Source of the DNA: Aphrocallistes beatrix
Taxonomy: Eukaryota > Porifera > Hexactinellida > Sceptrulophora > Aphrocallistidae
Reading direction: 5' to 3'
Assembly: GCA_963281255.1 (NCBI GenBank)
Contig: OY725506.1
Coordinates: 124,001 to 188,000 of the forward strand
Length of the DNA stretch: 64,000 nt
A program made the translations under genes and the position numbers. The notes under the pieces were generated by a model that saw nothing but the letters and a program-made list of their open reading frames with translations, did no database searches and was not told where the DNA came from. This document shows positions 30,434 through 41,287 of the stretch, in pieces. Within the stretch, counting starts at the first letter, position 1. Every line of letters starts with the position of its first letter.

Positions 30434-32875
30434 TCAACTCCTGTCCTTCTGCAGCGCAACGATAGATTTCTCTAGCATTTTCCTATCAGGAACAATGCTA
30501 GTTATAACTGCAGCAGGGTTAGAAACCGATTTGGGCTTAAGGAATGGGATCGAATAGTAGAGTGGAGGAAATCCGATGATGGTGACAGTTAGGAAGACTG
30601 TTGCTAAGATTAGGAATGAAACTATGCTAATTTTAACATCGTAGCTCTGTATCAAGAAGAAGGAGAGAATGAGGATGAGTGTGAAGACTGTGATGTTGTA
30701 CATTGTCCACGAGATGGTGTTTCCATAACGGAGTGATTGTCTCTCCACGTTTCGGAGATTGTATGCCATCACAAGACCAACCAACACGACCAAGGATTTG
30801 TAGATTATCAGAATACTAATGAAGACTTTGGTTGCTAGGGAATTCTCCGAGGAAATGCTACACTGAATAACACTGAAAAAGGGTGGATCCTGAAGTCCAG
30901 AAGGTAACACCTCTGATTTGATCACGAGTGGACCAACGAGTGACCAAAGCAGCATGAACAAGGTGTCAACAGTGGCGAGGAGGAATGGCCAGCTGATCGC
31001 TAGAATGTAGTTAAGCCTTTTGTTGAGATTGATTTGTAGTTTGACAACAACAACATAAATAAGCGCGGCCTTCGACATCATGGCGCCTAAAATGACACTG
31101 GATGCCACGAGTAGGAGGAACACCGGAAACATGCAAAGGAATTTGCAGGTGTCATTTTCACACACCTCTGTGCTGCTCTGCTCTCCGGACACATTTGAGA
31201 GGAACTCTTGTCCTGTTCCTCTCACGATTCTATCGTTGGAAATGAAGAAAATGCTTGCCAACACCAAAAAGTAGTTCCCACAAATGATGATGGAAGTGAG
31301 AGTGGGAGATGAATTCTGGATGGATTCTAGATTCCTAAGTTTCCCAATGACAATGAAACCAATGTAGAAACTAATGTATGCCACCAATAGGAATGAAATC
31401 AAGTAGATGACAGATAACACTTCAACTGGTATGTAGTGTGTCTCTATGCCATCAGATGCCACTTCACTATTCCAGAACTTGAACGGATAAGATGAGTTTA
31501 GGACAAATCCCATGCGGGAAACATCTGTGTAACCAGAACTGGTTTCAGGAATGTTAGTCACTTCACCGCGGTATTCCAGACTGCCATCTACGAATTCTAG
31601 AATCTGCACCAGATCATAGACACGTTCATGTCCACTATTTCCTCCAAACTTAACTCCACCGGTCCAACCTTCAAATTTGACATTCAACATCGCATCATAA
31701 ACCTCTTGTGAAAAGGGACTATTTTGATTGAAGTATTCTGTGTCGGTGAGTATCTCCTTTTGGGAGATGGCAGAGAGGTTGAAGCCACTTTCTTCAGCTT
31801 GATGCAGAGCCAGTGCTAGCGTCCATAGAGAGTCGTACACGTAAGCATCATGGACATCAGACCTTATGTCAAATTCCTCGACATTATTTCCGTTGTTCTG
31901 AAGGGTTATATTTCTGTACATTTGGTACAGTTGTTTTGTGGTGTATTTCGATATGGTTTCACTTGAGTCTACATCGCCTCTAAAGTTACTTTCTTTGTGC
32001 AACACTAAGAATCCCAATGCGCCATTTGACACAGCTGCCACTTCCTCAGCTGTGCATCCCACATTCCTAAGGACTTCGGGTTTGTCATTCCATTGGCTAG
32101 TGAACCATCCTAAAAATATCCACGTGGTGTAGGTGTGCAGCAATCGGAACTGGTTTTGCTTGTGCAGCAAACAGAACAACTCAATGGCTGAATCTTCGTA
32201 CATGTTGGCTATGACGACTCTGTAGGTCTCCAGGTTGCTAGCGATGGTTCTCACTTGTTGTTCCAAGGGGATCAGACCGTCAGGTGCGAAGTCCTCCACC
32301 CTATACTCTATCTCCAGATCATCCAGCACCACCTCCATGTTATGCGAGCTAGCCACGAAGACAGGGTGCTGTTCGTTTATGATGGCCACTCGTTTCCAGC
32401 CCTGTTCTACGATGAACTTAGCACGTGCTGGCACTGCACTTATGTCGGATGGCACTCCTCGTACAAACTTGGGGTATAAGTCTCGGTTTCCCAAATTGGG
32501 TGCGGTGGAAGCGTATGCGATCTGTGCCAGTCCATACCTGTATGAGATCTGTGCCACTTCACTGGTCGCCACTGCGCATCCACCTCCGAACACAGCCAGG
32601 TATGTCTTGTCTCGATTCAGAGCCAGCGCATCGATGAAGTTCTTTGTTGCAATTCCTCCATCGCACTGAGTGTCCCACCAATCAATTTCCAGCTCGTAGT
32701 CCCTGAGGATGGTGTCGTTCTGTCCAATGTGTCTCTTGGCTAGTTCAGCAGAGTATGTGACGTAAGGTTCAGTCCATCCCAGTCCAGTGTTAGGGTAAAT
32801 GCCCAAAATATGCAACTTCTGTTTGCAAATAACGATCGGTAGCAAAAGTAGAGTCAAGAAGACACCAACTTTCAT
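30434..32875 (-). CDS. GABA-B-like class C receptor, copy D (inverted; tail frameshifted)
   Basis: This is an intronless frame of 813 residues from the ATG at 32875, with its own signal peptide (MKVGVFLTLLLLPIVIC). The ligand domain is nearly identical to copies B and C, sharing the LVLHKESNFRGDVDSS stretch with C. All seven helices are present. The frame ends early at ALQKDRS inside the C-terminal coiled coil. Beyond the stop, the other frame continues to a stop at 30312 with QELKALNVEMERKLSLSD, clearly homologous to the tails of A and B. A loss of four bases near 30443-30446 explains this. The receptor should still fold, but without the coiled coil and distal tail that family members use for heterodimer assembly and trafficking. 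Confidence 0.85.
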   Translation of the reverse strand: MKVGVFLTLLLLPIVICKQKLHILGIYPNTGLGWTEPYVTYSAELAKRHIGQNDTILRDYELEIDWWDTQCDGGIATKNFIDALALNRDKTYLAVFGGGCAVATSEVAQISYRYGLAQIAYASTAPNLGNRDLYPKFVRGVPSDISAVPARAKFIVEQGWKRVAIINEQHPVFVASSHNMEVVLDDLEIEYRVEDFAPDGLIPLEQQVRTIASNLETYRVVIANMYEDSAIELFCLLHKQNQFRLLHTYTTWIFLGWFTSQWNDKPEVLRNVGCTAEEVAAVSNGALGFLVLHKESNFRGDVDSSETISKYTTKQLYQMYRNITLQNNGNNVEEFDIRSDVHDAYVYDSLWTLALALHQAEESGFNLSAISQKEILTDTEYFNQNSPFSQEVYDAMLNVKFEGWTGGVKFGGNSGHERVYDLVQILEFVDGSLEYRGEVTNIPETSSGYTDVSRMGFVLNSSYPFKFWNSEVASDGIETHYIPVEVLSVIYLISFLLVAYISFYIGFIVIGKLRNLESIQNSSPTLTSIIICGNYFLVLASIFFISNDRIVRGTGQEFLSNVSGEQSSTEVCENDTCKFLCMFPVFLLLVASSVILGAMMSKAALIYVVVVKLQINLNKRLNYILAISWPFLLATVDTLFMLLWSLVGPLVIKSEVLPSGLQDPPFFSVIQCSISSENSLATKVFISILIIYKSLVVLVGLVMAYNLRNVERQSLRYGNTISWTMYNITVFTLILILSFFLIQSYDVKISIVSFLILATVFLTVTIIGFPPLYYSIPFLKPKSVSNPAAVITSIVPDRKMLEKSIVALQKDRS

Positions 32876-33340
32876 AGTAATTGTATGAATTTTCGTTTAG
32901 GAACTTTTTACAGATATTTATATCAGGTGAGCCATCCACATAATGGATGTGCTGTAAAACAGCTTTAATGACCTACAAACTATTTTCCTTGGATCAGATA
33001 AGCGAATTTGCGGGACAAATCACAGGAATACGAAATGTATCGAATATATGAATATAACATTACCTAATCTCCAGATCAGTGAGGAGAATTTAAGGTGGAA
33101 ATGACAGAATTAGAAATTGTTGTTTGAAGACAGATTACACGTCTGCGATACGAAATCAATAATGTCCTAACATTCCACACATGTAGCAGTAGTGATATTT
33201 GATTGGTTGATAAATACTGGTACAAAAGCTAACAGTAATTGTTCACTTTTACAAAGCAAGCTAACAGAAGTGAGTAAACAAATGAGCTAAATATAGTATC
33301 AAGATGAAGTTCTCACGACTACCTGTGAGTATGGGTTAAT
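32876..33340. other. Intergenic spacer between copy D and phenylalanine hydroxylase
   Basis: About 465 AT-rich bases between the divergent receptor start and the convergent hydroxylase 3' end. Apart from the TATA-like string near 32920 nothing specific is visible. Confidence 0.4.
32916..32927 (-). promoter_or_regulatory. Possible TATA box of receptor copy D
   Basis: The minus strand reads GATATAAATATC about 45 bases before the ATG at 32875. It is a plausible core promoter, distinct from the 5' region shared by copies B and C. Confidence 0.35.
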
Positions 33341-34381
33341 CTAACAAGTGAGTTTGGTGAGTGCCTCCTGTAGGATGGAGATGTCCCCCTGGATGGCATA
33401 GGAGAGATCCACTATCTGCTCCTTCTGGCTCAGAATCTCGACAGATTGGGTGTATGGGTTGTAGCGAGCAGTGAATGGGCGCGGAATGGATTCTGCGAAT
33501 TTCCTATAAAGACACAATTGTAATTACTACCTTACAGCCAATGCATTATCAGGGATCAATTTGACAGAAAAAAATTTAGAACTGAAAAAACGTGAATATC
33601 GATAAATATAGATACTACGACGTATATTAGTTACATGTGTATCTAAATATAGCACTCACCTCAGTTTGCGTTTGGCACTCTCGAATCCCTCAGCAACGAA
33701 GTACTTGGGTTGGAATTCAGTGATGGGGTAGGGAGTGTCGGCTGTCACTTCTGGTTCCAGTGGCAGTTTCTCTGGCTTGTCGGAGATACAATACTGGAGT
33801 TCTCCGAACGAGGACAGAAGTCCAGCCCCGTACGCCCGCAGCTCACCGTCCTGCCGACACACGCCGAACTCTATCGTGAACCAGTAGAGCTGCAGGATAG
33901 GAGTATAAGTGGCAGGGGAAGAGGTGACAAGTGGTATAGTAAGAGGTGACAAGTGGCAGGGGAAGAGGTGACAAGTGGCAGAGTAAGAGGTGACAAGTGG
34001 CAGAGTAAGAGGTGACAAGTGGTATAGTAAGAGGTGACAAGTGGCAGAGTAATAGGTGACAAGTGGCAGAGTAAGAGGTGACAAGTGGCAGGGGAAGAGG
34101 TGACAAGTGGAATAGTAAGAGGTGACAAGTGGCAGAGTAAGAGGTAACAAGTGGCAGAGTAATAGGTAACAAGTGACAGAGTAAGAGGTGACAAGCGGCA
34201 GAGTGGTTTAGAGACATGAACTCACGGTGGCTAGCTTCTTGATATATTCGTCAGATATTCCGAGGGAAGCCAGTCCGATCTCCTGAGAGAACTCGGCGAA
34301 CTTGGGATCTGCGAAAAGTGGCACATGTCCAATCAGCTCGTGACACACGTCTCTAAAGTGGCAGGACTGGAAGTTAATATT

Positions 34382-34412
<31 letters not shown>

Positions 34413-34413
34413 T

Positions 34414-34459
<46 letters not shown>

Positions 34460-34460
34460 T

Positions 34461-34503
<43 letters not shown>

Positions 34504-34504
34504 T

Positions 34505-34535
<31 letters not shown>

Positions 34536-36583
34536 TAACAACAACAACAACAACATAACAACAACAACAACACAGCAACACAGTAACTTGGTTCTATACT
34601 CACGGTTCAGGGGTGTACATGGGCTTGGAGTGGTGTCGGATGTATTGTGTCGAGTGGAACACTCTGAATGCCAGCCCAGCTAGAAAGTCCCTGGAAGACA
34701 GTAGCCCTGCCACCGGACGAAGTGTGAAACCCGAACATTCTATTTATAGAATAGCAAATTCATAAATAACCACACTTCAACACAAATACTAACATTAGAG
34801 TTCTCTACAACTCACGTTTCAGGTAATTACTCACATCTTCCAGCTGAGGTATATTCCCAATTCTACAAACAAACAAACAAACTAGTAAACAACAATAATA
34901 ACAACCAGGATTCTTTCCACAAATCAGAGAGAGATAGCTCAGTCTACAGCTAATTATAGGCTGTTACTATAAATATAACAGGACAGCTGACTTTCTTACT
35001 TGTAGCCGCAGTTCTCTCTGAGGAGAGGAAAGTTGCGATTGAACTCTTTACACGCGTGAGTAGGAAACAGGTCTGACAGCTGAGTTAAGATCACATTCCT
35101 GTAAACAAATTGGTTGTAAACAAAGTAACAGCTGTGTTGTCCTAAGAGCGAGGTTCAATCGAGATTGTGTGTTTACTTAAGGTGTGAAAATGTTATCTCA
35201 CCAAGTATTGATCTCATTCTCTGTATACTCCACACGAGGAATGGACTCACCGCTAAGGAAATAAATAAACAAATAAATAAACAAACAAATAAACAAACAA
35301 ACAAATAAACAAACAAATAAACAAACAAACAACTCACTGTTTATGCTTAATAGCTATCTCTGCGAATTCAGCTCTCCTAGCTCTATAAATAGGATCTGTG
35401 AAGCCTGGGTGGTCTGAGGACAGTTCGGCGCCCATTGAGAGTACCCTGTTACTAAATTTATCCAGATCTTTCATGTAGCGAGGGAACCACGGGACTATAT
35501 GACCATATATGGGTATAAATAAGCGGAATGAAAAATTGAACCAAAACAGTATCTAAATACGGGAATGAATAACTATGAGGCTATTTATAGCACCATAGTT
35601 TATCCAGAATTAGAATATGATAAAATATTATTTCATTGGAAAAAGTGTAGGTATTCGGAGGAATGTGTTGTCTACTAAATGTTATTAAAATCTATTTTTA
35701 GTACATTTCTTGTGCATTAGAACTCTACGTTCTGATTGGACAGGCATAAATACCTTTGTTGCCTCTGCCACCCTCCGTCATGAGTGAGATACTGGTGGCT
35801 ATCTCCTCCAGCTTAGCAGTCAGCTGATCTAACACCTCCTCCTTCTCACAAATAAATTCCACATAGAAGTCATAGCTGCTTTCATTCCTACCAGCCCGAG
35901 ACTCGATGTGTGACATAGATACGTCAAGAGACTAAAGGAATGTTTGTCATTCAAAACTCAAAAATTTGACTAGATTATCTCAATGAATAAATGGAATATC
36001 TAACAAATTTCAGAGTTCTAATACAACCATTTTTTCTCTGTTATTCCTGACTACTGTACAGCTATGCTATGCTATGCTGTGCTAAGTTGATGATGCTAAT
36101 ACAGTAGGGAATCTCTCTTATTCAGATGATGATATACTGAGCTGAGACTATTTTTAGTACAGACACTATATATAGTAGATTCCAAACAGTTGATTTATCC
36201 AATAAATCGTGCAATCATTCATCCAATCAACTTCGAGTAACGATTTTAAAATGGTATCGTCTATTCCCAAGGGTGGCACTGACAAAATGGCAGTTACAAA
36301 GGCCACTTCCATATAAGGACTTACGGCGAATGGCTTGAGTGCCTGCAGTAGGATTCCAGGGCTGTCGCTGAGGGAGAAAATGGTGGAGTACAAGTGGTCT
36401 GGACATGTCCCGTTGACGGACAACATTTCGTCAGTTGCAGAGAGTGGCACCTTAATCGGTTCTTCTTTACTCTAAAAATAGAATCCATCGTGTGATACCA
36501 GGATTACACTTTAAGTCATAAAAAATACTCATGCGAAATCTTGATAGAATAAACAGTAAACAAAAATACCAACAACTCACCAT
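33341..36583 (-). CDS. pah: Phenylalanine 4-hydroxylase (biopterin-dependent aromatic amino acid hydroxylase)
   Basis: Eleven exons join in phase: ATG alone at 36581-36583, then 36325-36471, 35754-35931, 35338-35494, 35202-35252, 35000-35098, 34816-34862, 34604-34739, 34226-34352, 33660-33889, 33341-33503. The product is 445 residues, close to human PAH (452). It oxidises phenylalanine to tyrosine using tetrahydrobiopterin, Fe(II) and O2 in the cytosol. An N-terminal ACT regulatory domain ([22 protein letters not shown]) precedes the catalytic domain ([35 protein letters not shown]). Iron ligands are visible as the two His of CHELIGH and the Glu of [23 protein letters not shown] favours PAH over tryptophan or tyrosine hydroxylase. 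A helical tetramerisation tail ends the protein. Confidence 0.95.
33905..34210. repeat. 22-bp minisatellite filling a hydroxylase intron
   Basis: About thirteen copies of GAGGTGACAAGTGGCAGAGTAA occur with variants (GGGGAA, TATAGTAA, AATAGTAA). They occupy almost the entire intron 33890-34225 between the exon carrying CHELIGH and the exon carrying WFTIEFG. Confidence 0.95.
34383..34575. repeat. (AAC)n microsatellite with periodic ATAAC interruptions
   Basis: A CAA/AAC trinucleotide array broken at intervals by CATAACAAC lies in the hydroxylase intron 34353-34603. The interruptions (about 34411, 34459, 34502, 34535, 34556) suggest higher-order duplication of AAC blocks. Confidence 0.9.
35256..35333. 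repeat. (CAAA/TAAA)n microsatellite in a hydroxylase intron
   Basis: The array CAAATAAACAAA occupies nearly all of the 85-base intron between exons 4 and 5 of the hydroxylase gene. On the sense strand it starts shortly after the donor GTGAGTTG. Confidence 0.85.
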
Positions 36584-37998
36584 AATTCAGGCTTTCAGAG
36601 AGGATGAATGGATATATTGAATATTTACACTAAGTTCACCTCTTTATATAGGAAAAAATTGTCAGATAACTGTCAAGAAACGAAACCACATTCGCAGACT
36701 ATTGTCTCAACATCACGTGAGGTAAACGTAACTATTATTAGGAACGGTTATGGAACTAATTTTGGAGAAATTTTGTTCATCAAACACGAGTAAATAACGA
36801 GAATTTACGTCATTCCCGTAAAAGGAGATATTCATTGTTATCTAATTGTCTAAAATTTTTAATTTAAACTTAAGTATGTACATTGAATAACAGCAGCCAA
36901 TGAATTCCCCTCGTTTCTGCTATTCATTCTAGACCCAGGATTCAGTCGTATAAATAGGTCTGTTAGGCAGATTGAATTATTAGCAATCGTAATTTCCAGA
37001 ACAATGATTGGAGACATCAACATGTTTTTCTAATTTATTCATATGAGCGTGGAGTATGTTATATAATAGTGACAGCCCACGTTAAGAAATAAACCACTCA
37101 AATCGTAGGCCACTCATGCAAAATAGTTTATTCAAATACGCATCCATTAAACCTTTCCACTGAACTAACAGCCCATACATATGTTAATTAATTATTCACA
37201 CCTTGTGCCACTTATCATTAATTCTAGTGGCCACTACTCAAGGCCACTAGAATTAATGATAAGTGGTACAAGGTGTGAATAATTTATTAACATATGTACA
37301 AGTGACAAGTGGCACTAGGTGGAATTTTTAAAATGGTGAAGGCGACATTAAAATAGACACTTTGAGTGAAGAATCTTTCATGAATAAAATAAATATTTAT
37401 TTGTGTTCTTCTTTATTTATATATATATATATAGTTTTGTTTCATACATCAATCAGACAAATAAAGGTGTTAAAATTGTTGTTAAATTCTGCAAAAACAC
37501 GTTGAAATAAACATTTTAATTTCATAATAATCAATTACAATATGATAATAGTGATATAAATGTTCTATAATTAGCACTGCTTTAAAAATCTAGTAAGAAT
37601 TGCAATAAAAGTACGTTGCTAGGTAAAATACTTAAAATATGCAATCCCGTCGGTGTCATTTGCGTTTATTAGTTCGCATTCTGATGTTTGATTGGCTAGA
37701 TTCAGAATCAGGTGCACTTAGACTGAGTGATGTGTGGAAGAGGGCTGAGAATGTGTCTGTACTGAACCAATCAGTTAGCGTTCTAAACCAGTAAGCAAAC
37801 ATATAAATACAAACATATAAAGAAGGTGGGTGTATTACTGAAAGAAATTTGTATATTTTAGAACTGCTGTCATAAGAATTTTACACCACTTTCCTCAGAA
37901 TCCCGTGTTACGGAGGTTATATTCATAAATTCTATAACACCATGCATTCTCTTTGAAGACAAGCAAATACGCGTATATACTTTAACATGTATTTAGTA
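36584..37998. other. Intergenic region with a hairpin repeat
   Basis: This lies upstream of the hydroxylase and downstream of the zinc-finger gene. It holds the near-perfect hairpin at 37176-37301 and a short TA run near 37420. The 61-codon plus frame at 36608-36793 has no family features and I do not call it. Confidence 0.45.
37176..37301. repeat. Near-perfect long hairpin (foldback MITE)
   Basis: The left arm runs through ATATGTTAAT, TTATTCACACCTTGTGCC and ACTTATCATTAATTCTAGTG. The right arm is its reverse complement, ending ATTAACATATGTA. The arms are about 57 bases around a loop of under ten bases. A transcript across it would form a long double-stranded stem. Confidence 0.85.
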
Positions 37999-38169
37999 CA
38001 GTCGACTCCGCTTAATTGGGTCACTGTTTAATCGGGCCACTTTTGGCAGGACCGGAATAGCTCTCACACATAGAGGCTAATACAAAATATTTTCGGTTAA
38101 TAGAGTCCTCCGCTTAATCGGGTCAAAATGTCCTCTGACCGATGTGACCCTATTAAGCGGAGTCGACTG
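37999..38169. mobile_element. pogo/Tigger-like MITE, copy 1
   Basis: The ends CAGTCGACTCCGCTTAAT and ATTAAGCGGAGTCGACTG are perfect inverted repeats flanked by TA on both sides. The body contains GGGTCACTGTTTAATCGGGCCAC and TTTTGGCAGGACCGGAATAG, shared with the copy at 53589-53891. It is 171 bases long with no transposase. Confidence 0.9.
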
Positions 38170-40403
38170 TATATAGAAACATTGAATAGCTAAATATAGT
38201 ACAGTTAATTCCGTTATAAAGAAGGATCTAATTTTAGCCTGAGTAAACGGAAGTAACTGTCCTGTCCATGTCTTACTTTGAAACGCACAAATATTCAAAG
38301 TTGGCATCAGTGTCTTCATAGAAACGCCTCCCCAGCACCTAAATATAGTAACAGTTAAATAGTACCTAACAACCAAATACAGAGCAACTATGTACACACA
38401 TTTCTCTCTCCTAAATATTCCTACTCTCTACGTATATTATGAAACTAGTGTGACACAATACTATTGCATATGGTAAATGGGTTGAAGTGTCCGTATACTG
38501 TGTCTCGACCAGGGATTTATGGATGGAGATAGGATTTTCTCACAAAATGTCCGCACACAATCGTTGGTGCGTATCTCCGTATCTAATTTTAGAATTATAC
38601 CTTAGATACTTCGGGAATTGACCAATAGTCATCGACTCTTTACACAAACAGAGAGAAATAATATTTAGCTCAATCAATTTGCGATCAAAAAGAACAGAAT
38701 AGAATAAAACGATTAAACAAACAAACAAACAAACAATAAAATAAACAAATGACAAGATAGAACAAACAAACAAGACATTTTGCTGCCAGAGACCTGAAAA
38801 CTGAGTTGTTTGTGATGGAGATTCTCTGATAAACAATCCAGGAATTGCGCGGGTTCTAGATCCTCCTGAGGGCGGTGAACTGATTGGAGGATATCAAATG
38901 TTGTCATCACTTCCGCTCTGTTCTGAATAGCCAGTAGGACAGGGTCTTGTAACACTTCGAGTGACTCTAAAAATAGAATGTGTCACACCGTGACACTTTA
39001 AGGTGGCAGGTATGTGTATATAAACGTGTTAGAATAGAAGCAGAAATAAAAAAAGCAACAAACCAACCAAATAAACAAACAAACAAACAACAAACAAACA
39101 AACAAACAAACAAACAAACAAACACACATATTTAGAGAGTAGGGTATTACCTACTCGGGAAGGCAACTTCATCTTCGGTCTCGTTGTCCGCGAAGTACCT
39201 CTTGAAGGAAGGAGTGTGGTGTAGCCGCTGGGAGCGCCTCTGAGGTGTGAAAGTGTCCTCGTTGTGTCGCGATCTGGCCACCGGGGAAGCGCCAGCCACA
39301 CCCGACTTCGATTTAGACTTCGCTTTGTTTTTATTTTTGTTTTTGTTTTTGTTGGCTTTCTTACTGTCACTCCGTACCATGAAGTGGTTATTCTGTATCT
39401 CCATGTGGTGGGAAAGACCTGTGGGCACGCGACACAATAATCACACCTCTAAAATAGCTACAAGCATCCTACCTTCTCTGGTCCGATAGGACGCGGGACA
39501 ACCCTCAATGAGACACCTGTACATTTTGGCGTTGGTGTGTCCTAGCACGTGCCCCTTGTACCACCTGTAGCTGGTGGAGGGAACATCAAACACCTTGCAG
39601 CCTCCCCACTGACACATGTACACCTCCTGTCCCTCACACGGCTCCACGTGCTCACCTACATAACAATGTGGGAATCCGGTAACTAGGAGCATATCATCAT
39701 TTCCAAATCAGTCGGAATTACAATACCAAATCTAAGAAATGGAAATTTCAGAAAAATTGAAAGGAATGGAAAAAACTCTATTTTTTATAACGATTATGTT
39801 TCTTAGCCAATCAGATTGCGTATAATTGACAGTAACCTTACCTCGCACATGGTCCAATAGAGTCTCTATCGTTTTGAAATCCATCTGAAGGTGGCACATA
39901 AACCACTTACAAGGGTGTCCCTGCCCTTCCGCCACCAAATGGACCGGGTCGTTGTATTCTTTGTATTTGTGTTGTGGTGTTATGTTGTTTGTTTGTGTAT
40001 TAGAATTAGAATCCAATATTTGTTTGTTCTTCATTTTCTGAAGTTTGTCGCTGAGTTCCTTGTCTGGTGGTTTAGTGACATGAACTTGAATGTTGTCAAT
40101 CTTCTTACACGAATCGATACTCTCAGAAATCGCTAACTTCTTCGTCGGCGAATCAATGGTACAACCATTCTTCCTCTTCACACCTTCAAACAGCACTTCT
40201 GATTCGTCAATTTCCTGACAGTCATCAGAATCAGATTTGGGTTCGATTATTTCGGGACTATCGTCCGAACTGTCGATTATGATTTCCGGAATTTCTATGA
40301 TTCGAGATCTGCCACAATTGGGAGGGATGACTGGCTCTATTTTGTCGAGATATGTGAACTTTCCCAACTCATAGTCACATGTCATGCTAGGATGCATAAA
40401 CAT
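38077..40403 (-). CDS. AEBP2/jing-type C2H2 zinc-finger protein (PRC2 accessory)
   Basis: Predicted exons: 39842-40403, 39473-39655, 39155-39418, 38794-38966, 38544-38582, 38277-38338 and 38077-38227. The N-terminal about 165 residues are acidic and Ser-rich (IDSSDDSPEI). Three C2H2 fingers span exons 1-3: CKWFMC with HVRGEH, then CQWGGCKVFDVPSTS with HVLGH, then CLIEGC with HHMEIQNNH. The GCKV and PSTS signature and the finger spacing match AEBP2, a chromatin-binding subunit of Polycomb repressive complex 2. A run of alternating Lys, Asn and Ser (KNKNKNKAKSKSKS) follows, as in AEBP2. The conserved AEBP2 C terminus is not recognisable. The last three exons are small and the final one enters the MITE at 37999-38169, so the 3' end is tentative. 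Confidence 0.75.
39056..39125. repeat. (CAAA)n microsatellite in an intron
   Basis: CAAACAAA repeats lie in the zinc-finger gene intron between exons 3 and 4. A shorter array of the same type lies in the next intron at 38715-38772. Confidence 0.85.
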
Positions 40404-41287
40404 TAGTTGACCAATAGAATTGTAAACATTTATGAATATACTGTGTAAATTACATAAAAGTATATTTTTAGAAATTGTCTATTGTATAAAAGGGTTTAAA
40501 ACAAGGATACCATTCGTTGCCCCTGGAATGTGTCGCGTCATTCCTGTTTAAGTATTTTTAGGAGGGAAGCTGTATAAGTTTGGGGTTGTTACTATAAATA
40601 GAACAATCCCGAAGGTAACGAAGGTGAGTAACATCTATTATCCATGGTCCAATCTCCCAAACTCTCTAGCCTCCAAGTGGAGTTGAAAGTGTGTTCATTA
40701 CGACACCAGGGATAACCAATAGATATAGTAATTTACTCAAAGGCCGAGTATCCTTTATTCTATTGTTTAGAATTAAAATGTATTTGCTATAGCAATTATT
40801 TCATAAATCATGCAATAGGCCTATTTATAGAAAAAAAGCTGATAATCCATTGGTGGTTGAGAGGCACTGAAAGAAATAGGAACAAATCAAATGTTTAATC
40901 AACTAACTAATCAAACAACTGTTATATATTAGCCAATGATTGAAGGGAAATTTTGGTAATTTTGGGTAATTTAAAAATAACTAAATAACATGTTCATTAG
41001 TGGCATGGAAATCCGACACTTGAATATGAATCCTAACAGCGTGGATACCTTTGAGGTTAATTGGAATGCGGATTCGATAAACAATAAGAATCCTTTGGGG
41101 GAGTTGGATTTCAATCTTATGGCAGGAACGTGATCTATTAATAGGCTCTGTTCCAACGACACATTTGCATTTATAAATTGTGTCCGCTGCCACTTCATCC
41201 TAAACTTTGTTTGTTTGAAACTGTCCTAAGAAAGTGGCTCAATTGTGTCATAATATCACCCCTCTTTCCTAGAATTAGCCAATCAAA
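40404..41287. other. Divergent intergenic region between the zinc-finger gene and TMEM9
   Basis: About 880 AT-rich bases are shared by two divergent genes, so both promoters should be here. TATAAAAGGG near 40486 and CTATAAATAG near 40591 are TATA-like. I see no coding frame with family features. Confidence 0.4.

Noticed and set aside
33843-34603. Frames encoding repeated [10 protein letters not shown] or CCCCVVVV strings
   Set aside because: They arise from the 22-bp minisatellite and the AAC repeat in hydroxylase introns.
36608-36793. 61-codon plus frame upstream of phenylalanine hydroxylase
   Set aside because: It has no motif, is short and lies in AT-rich DNA.
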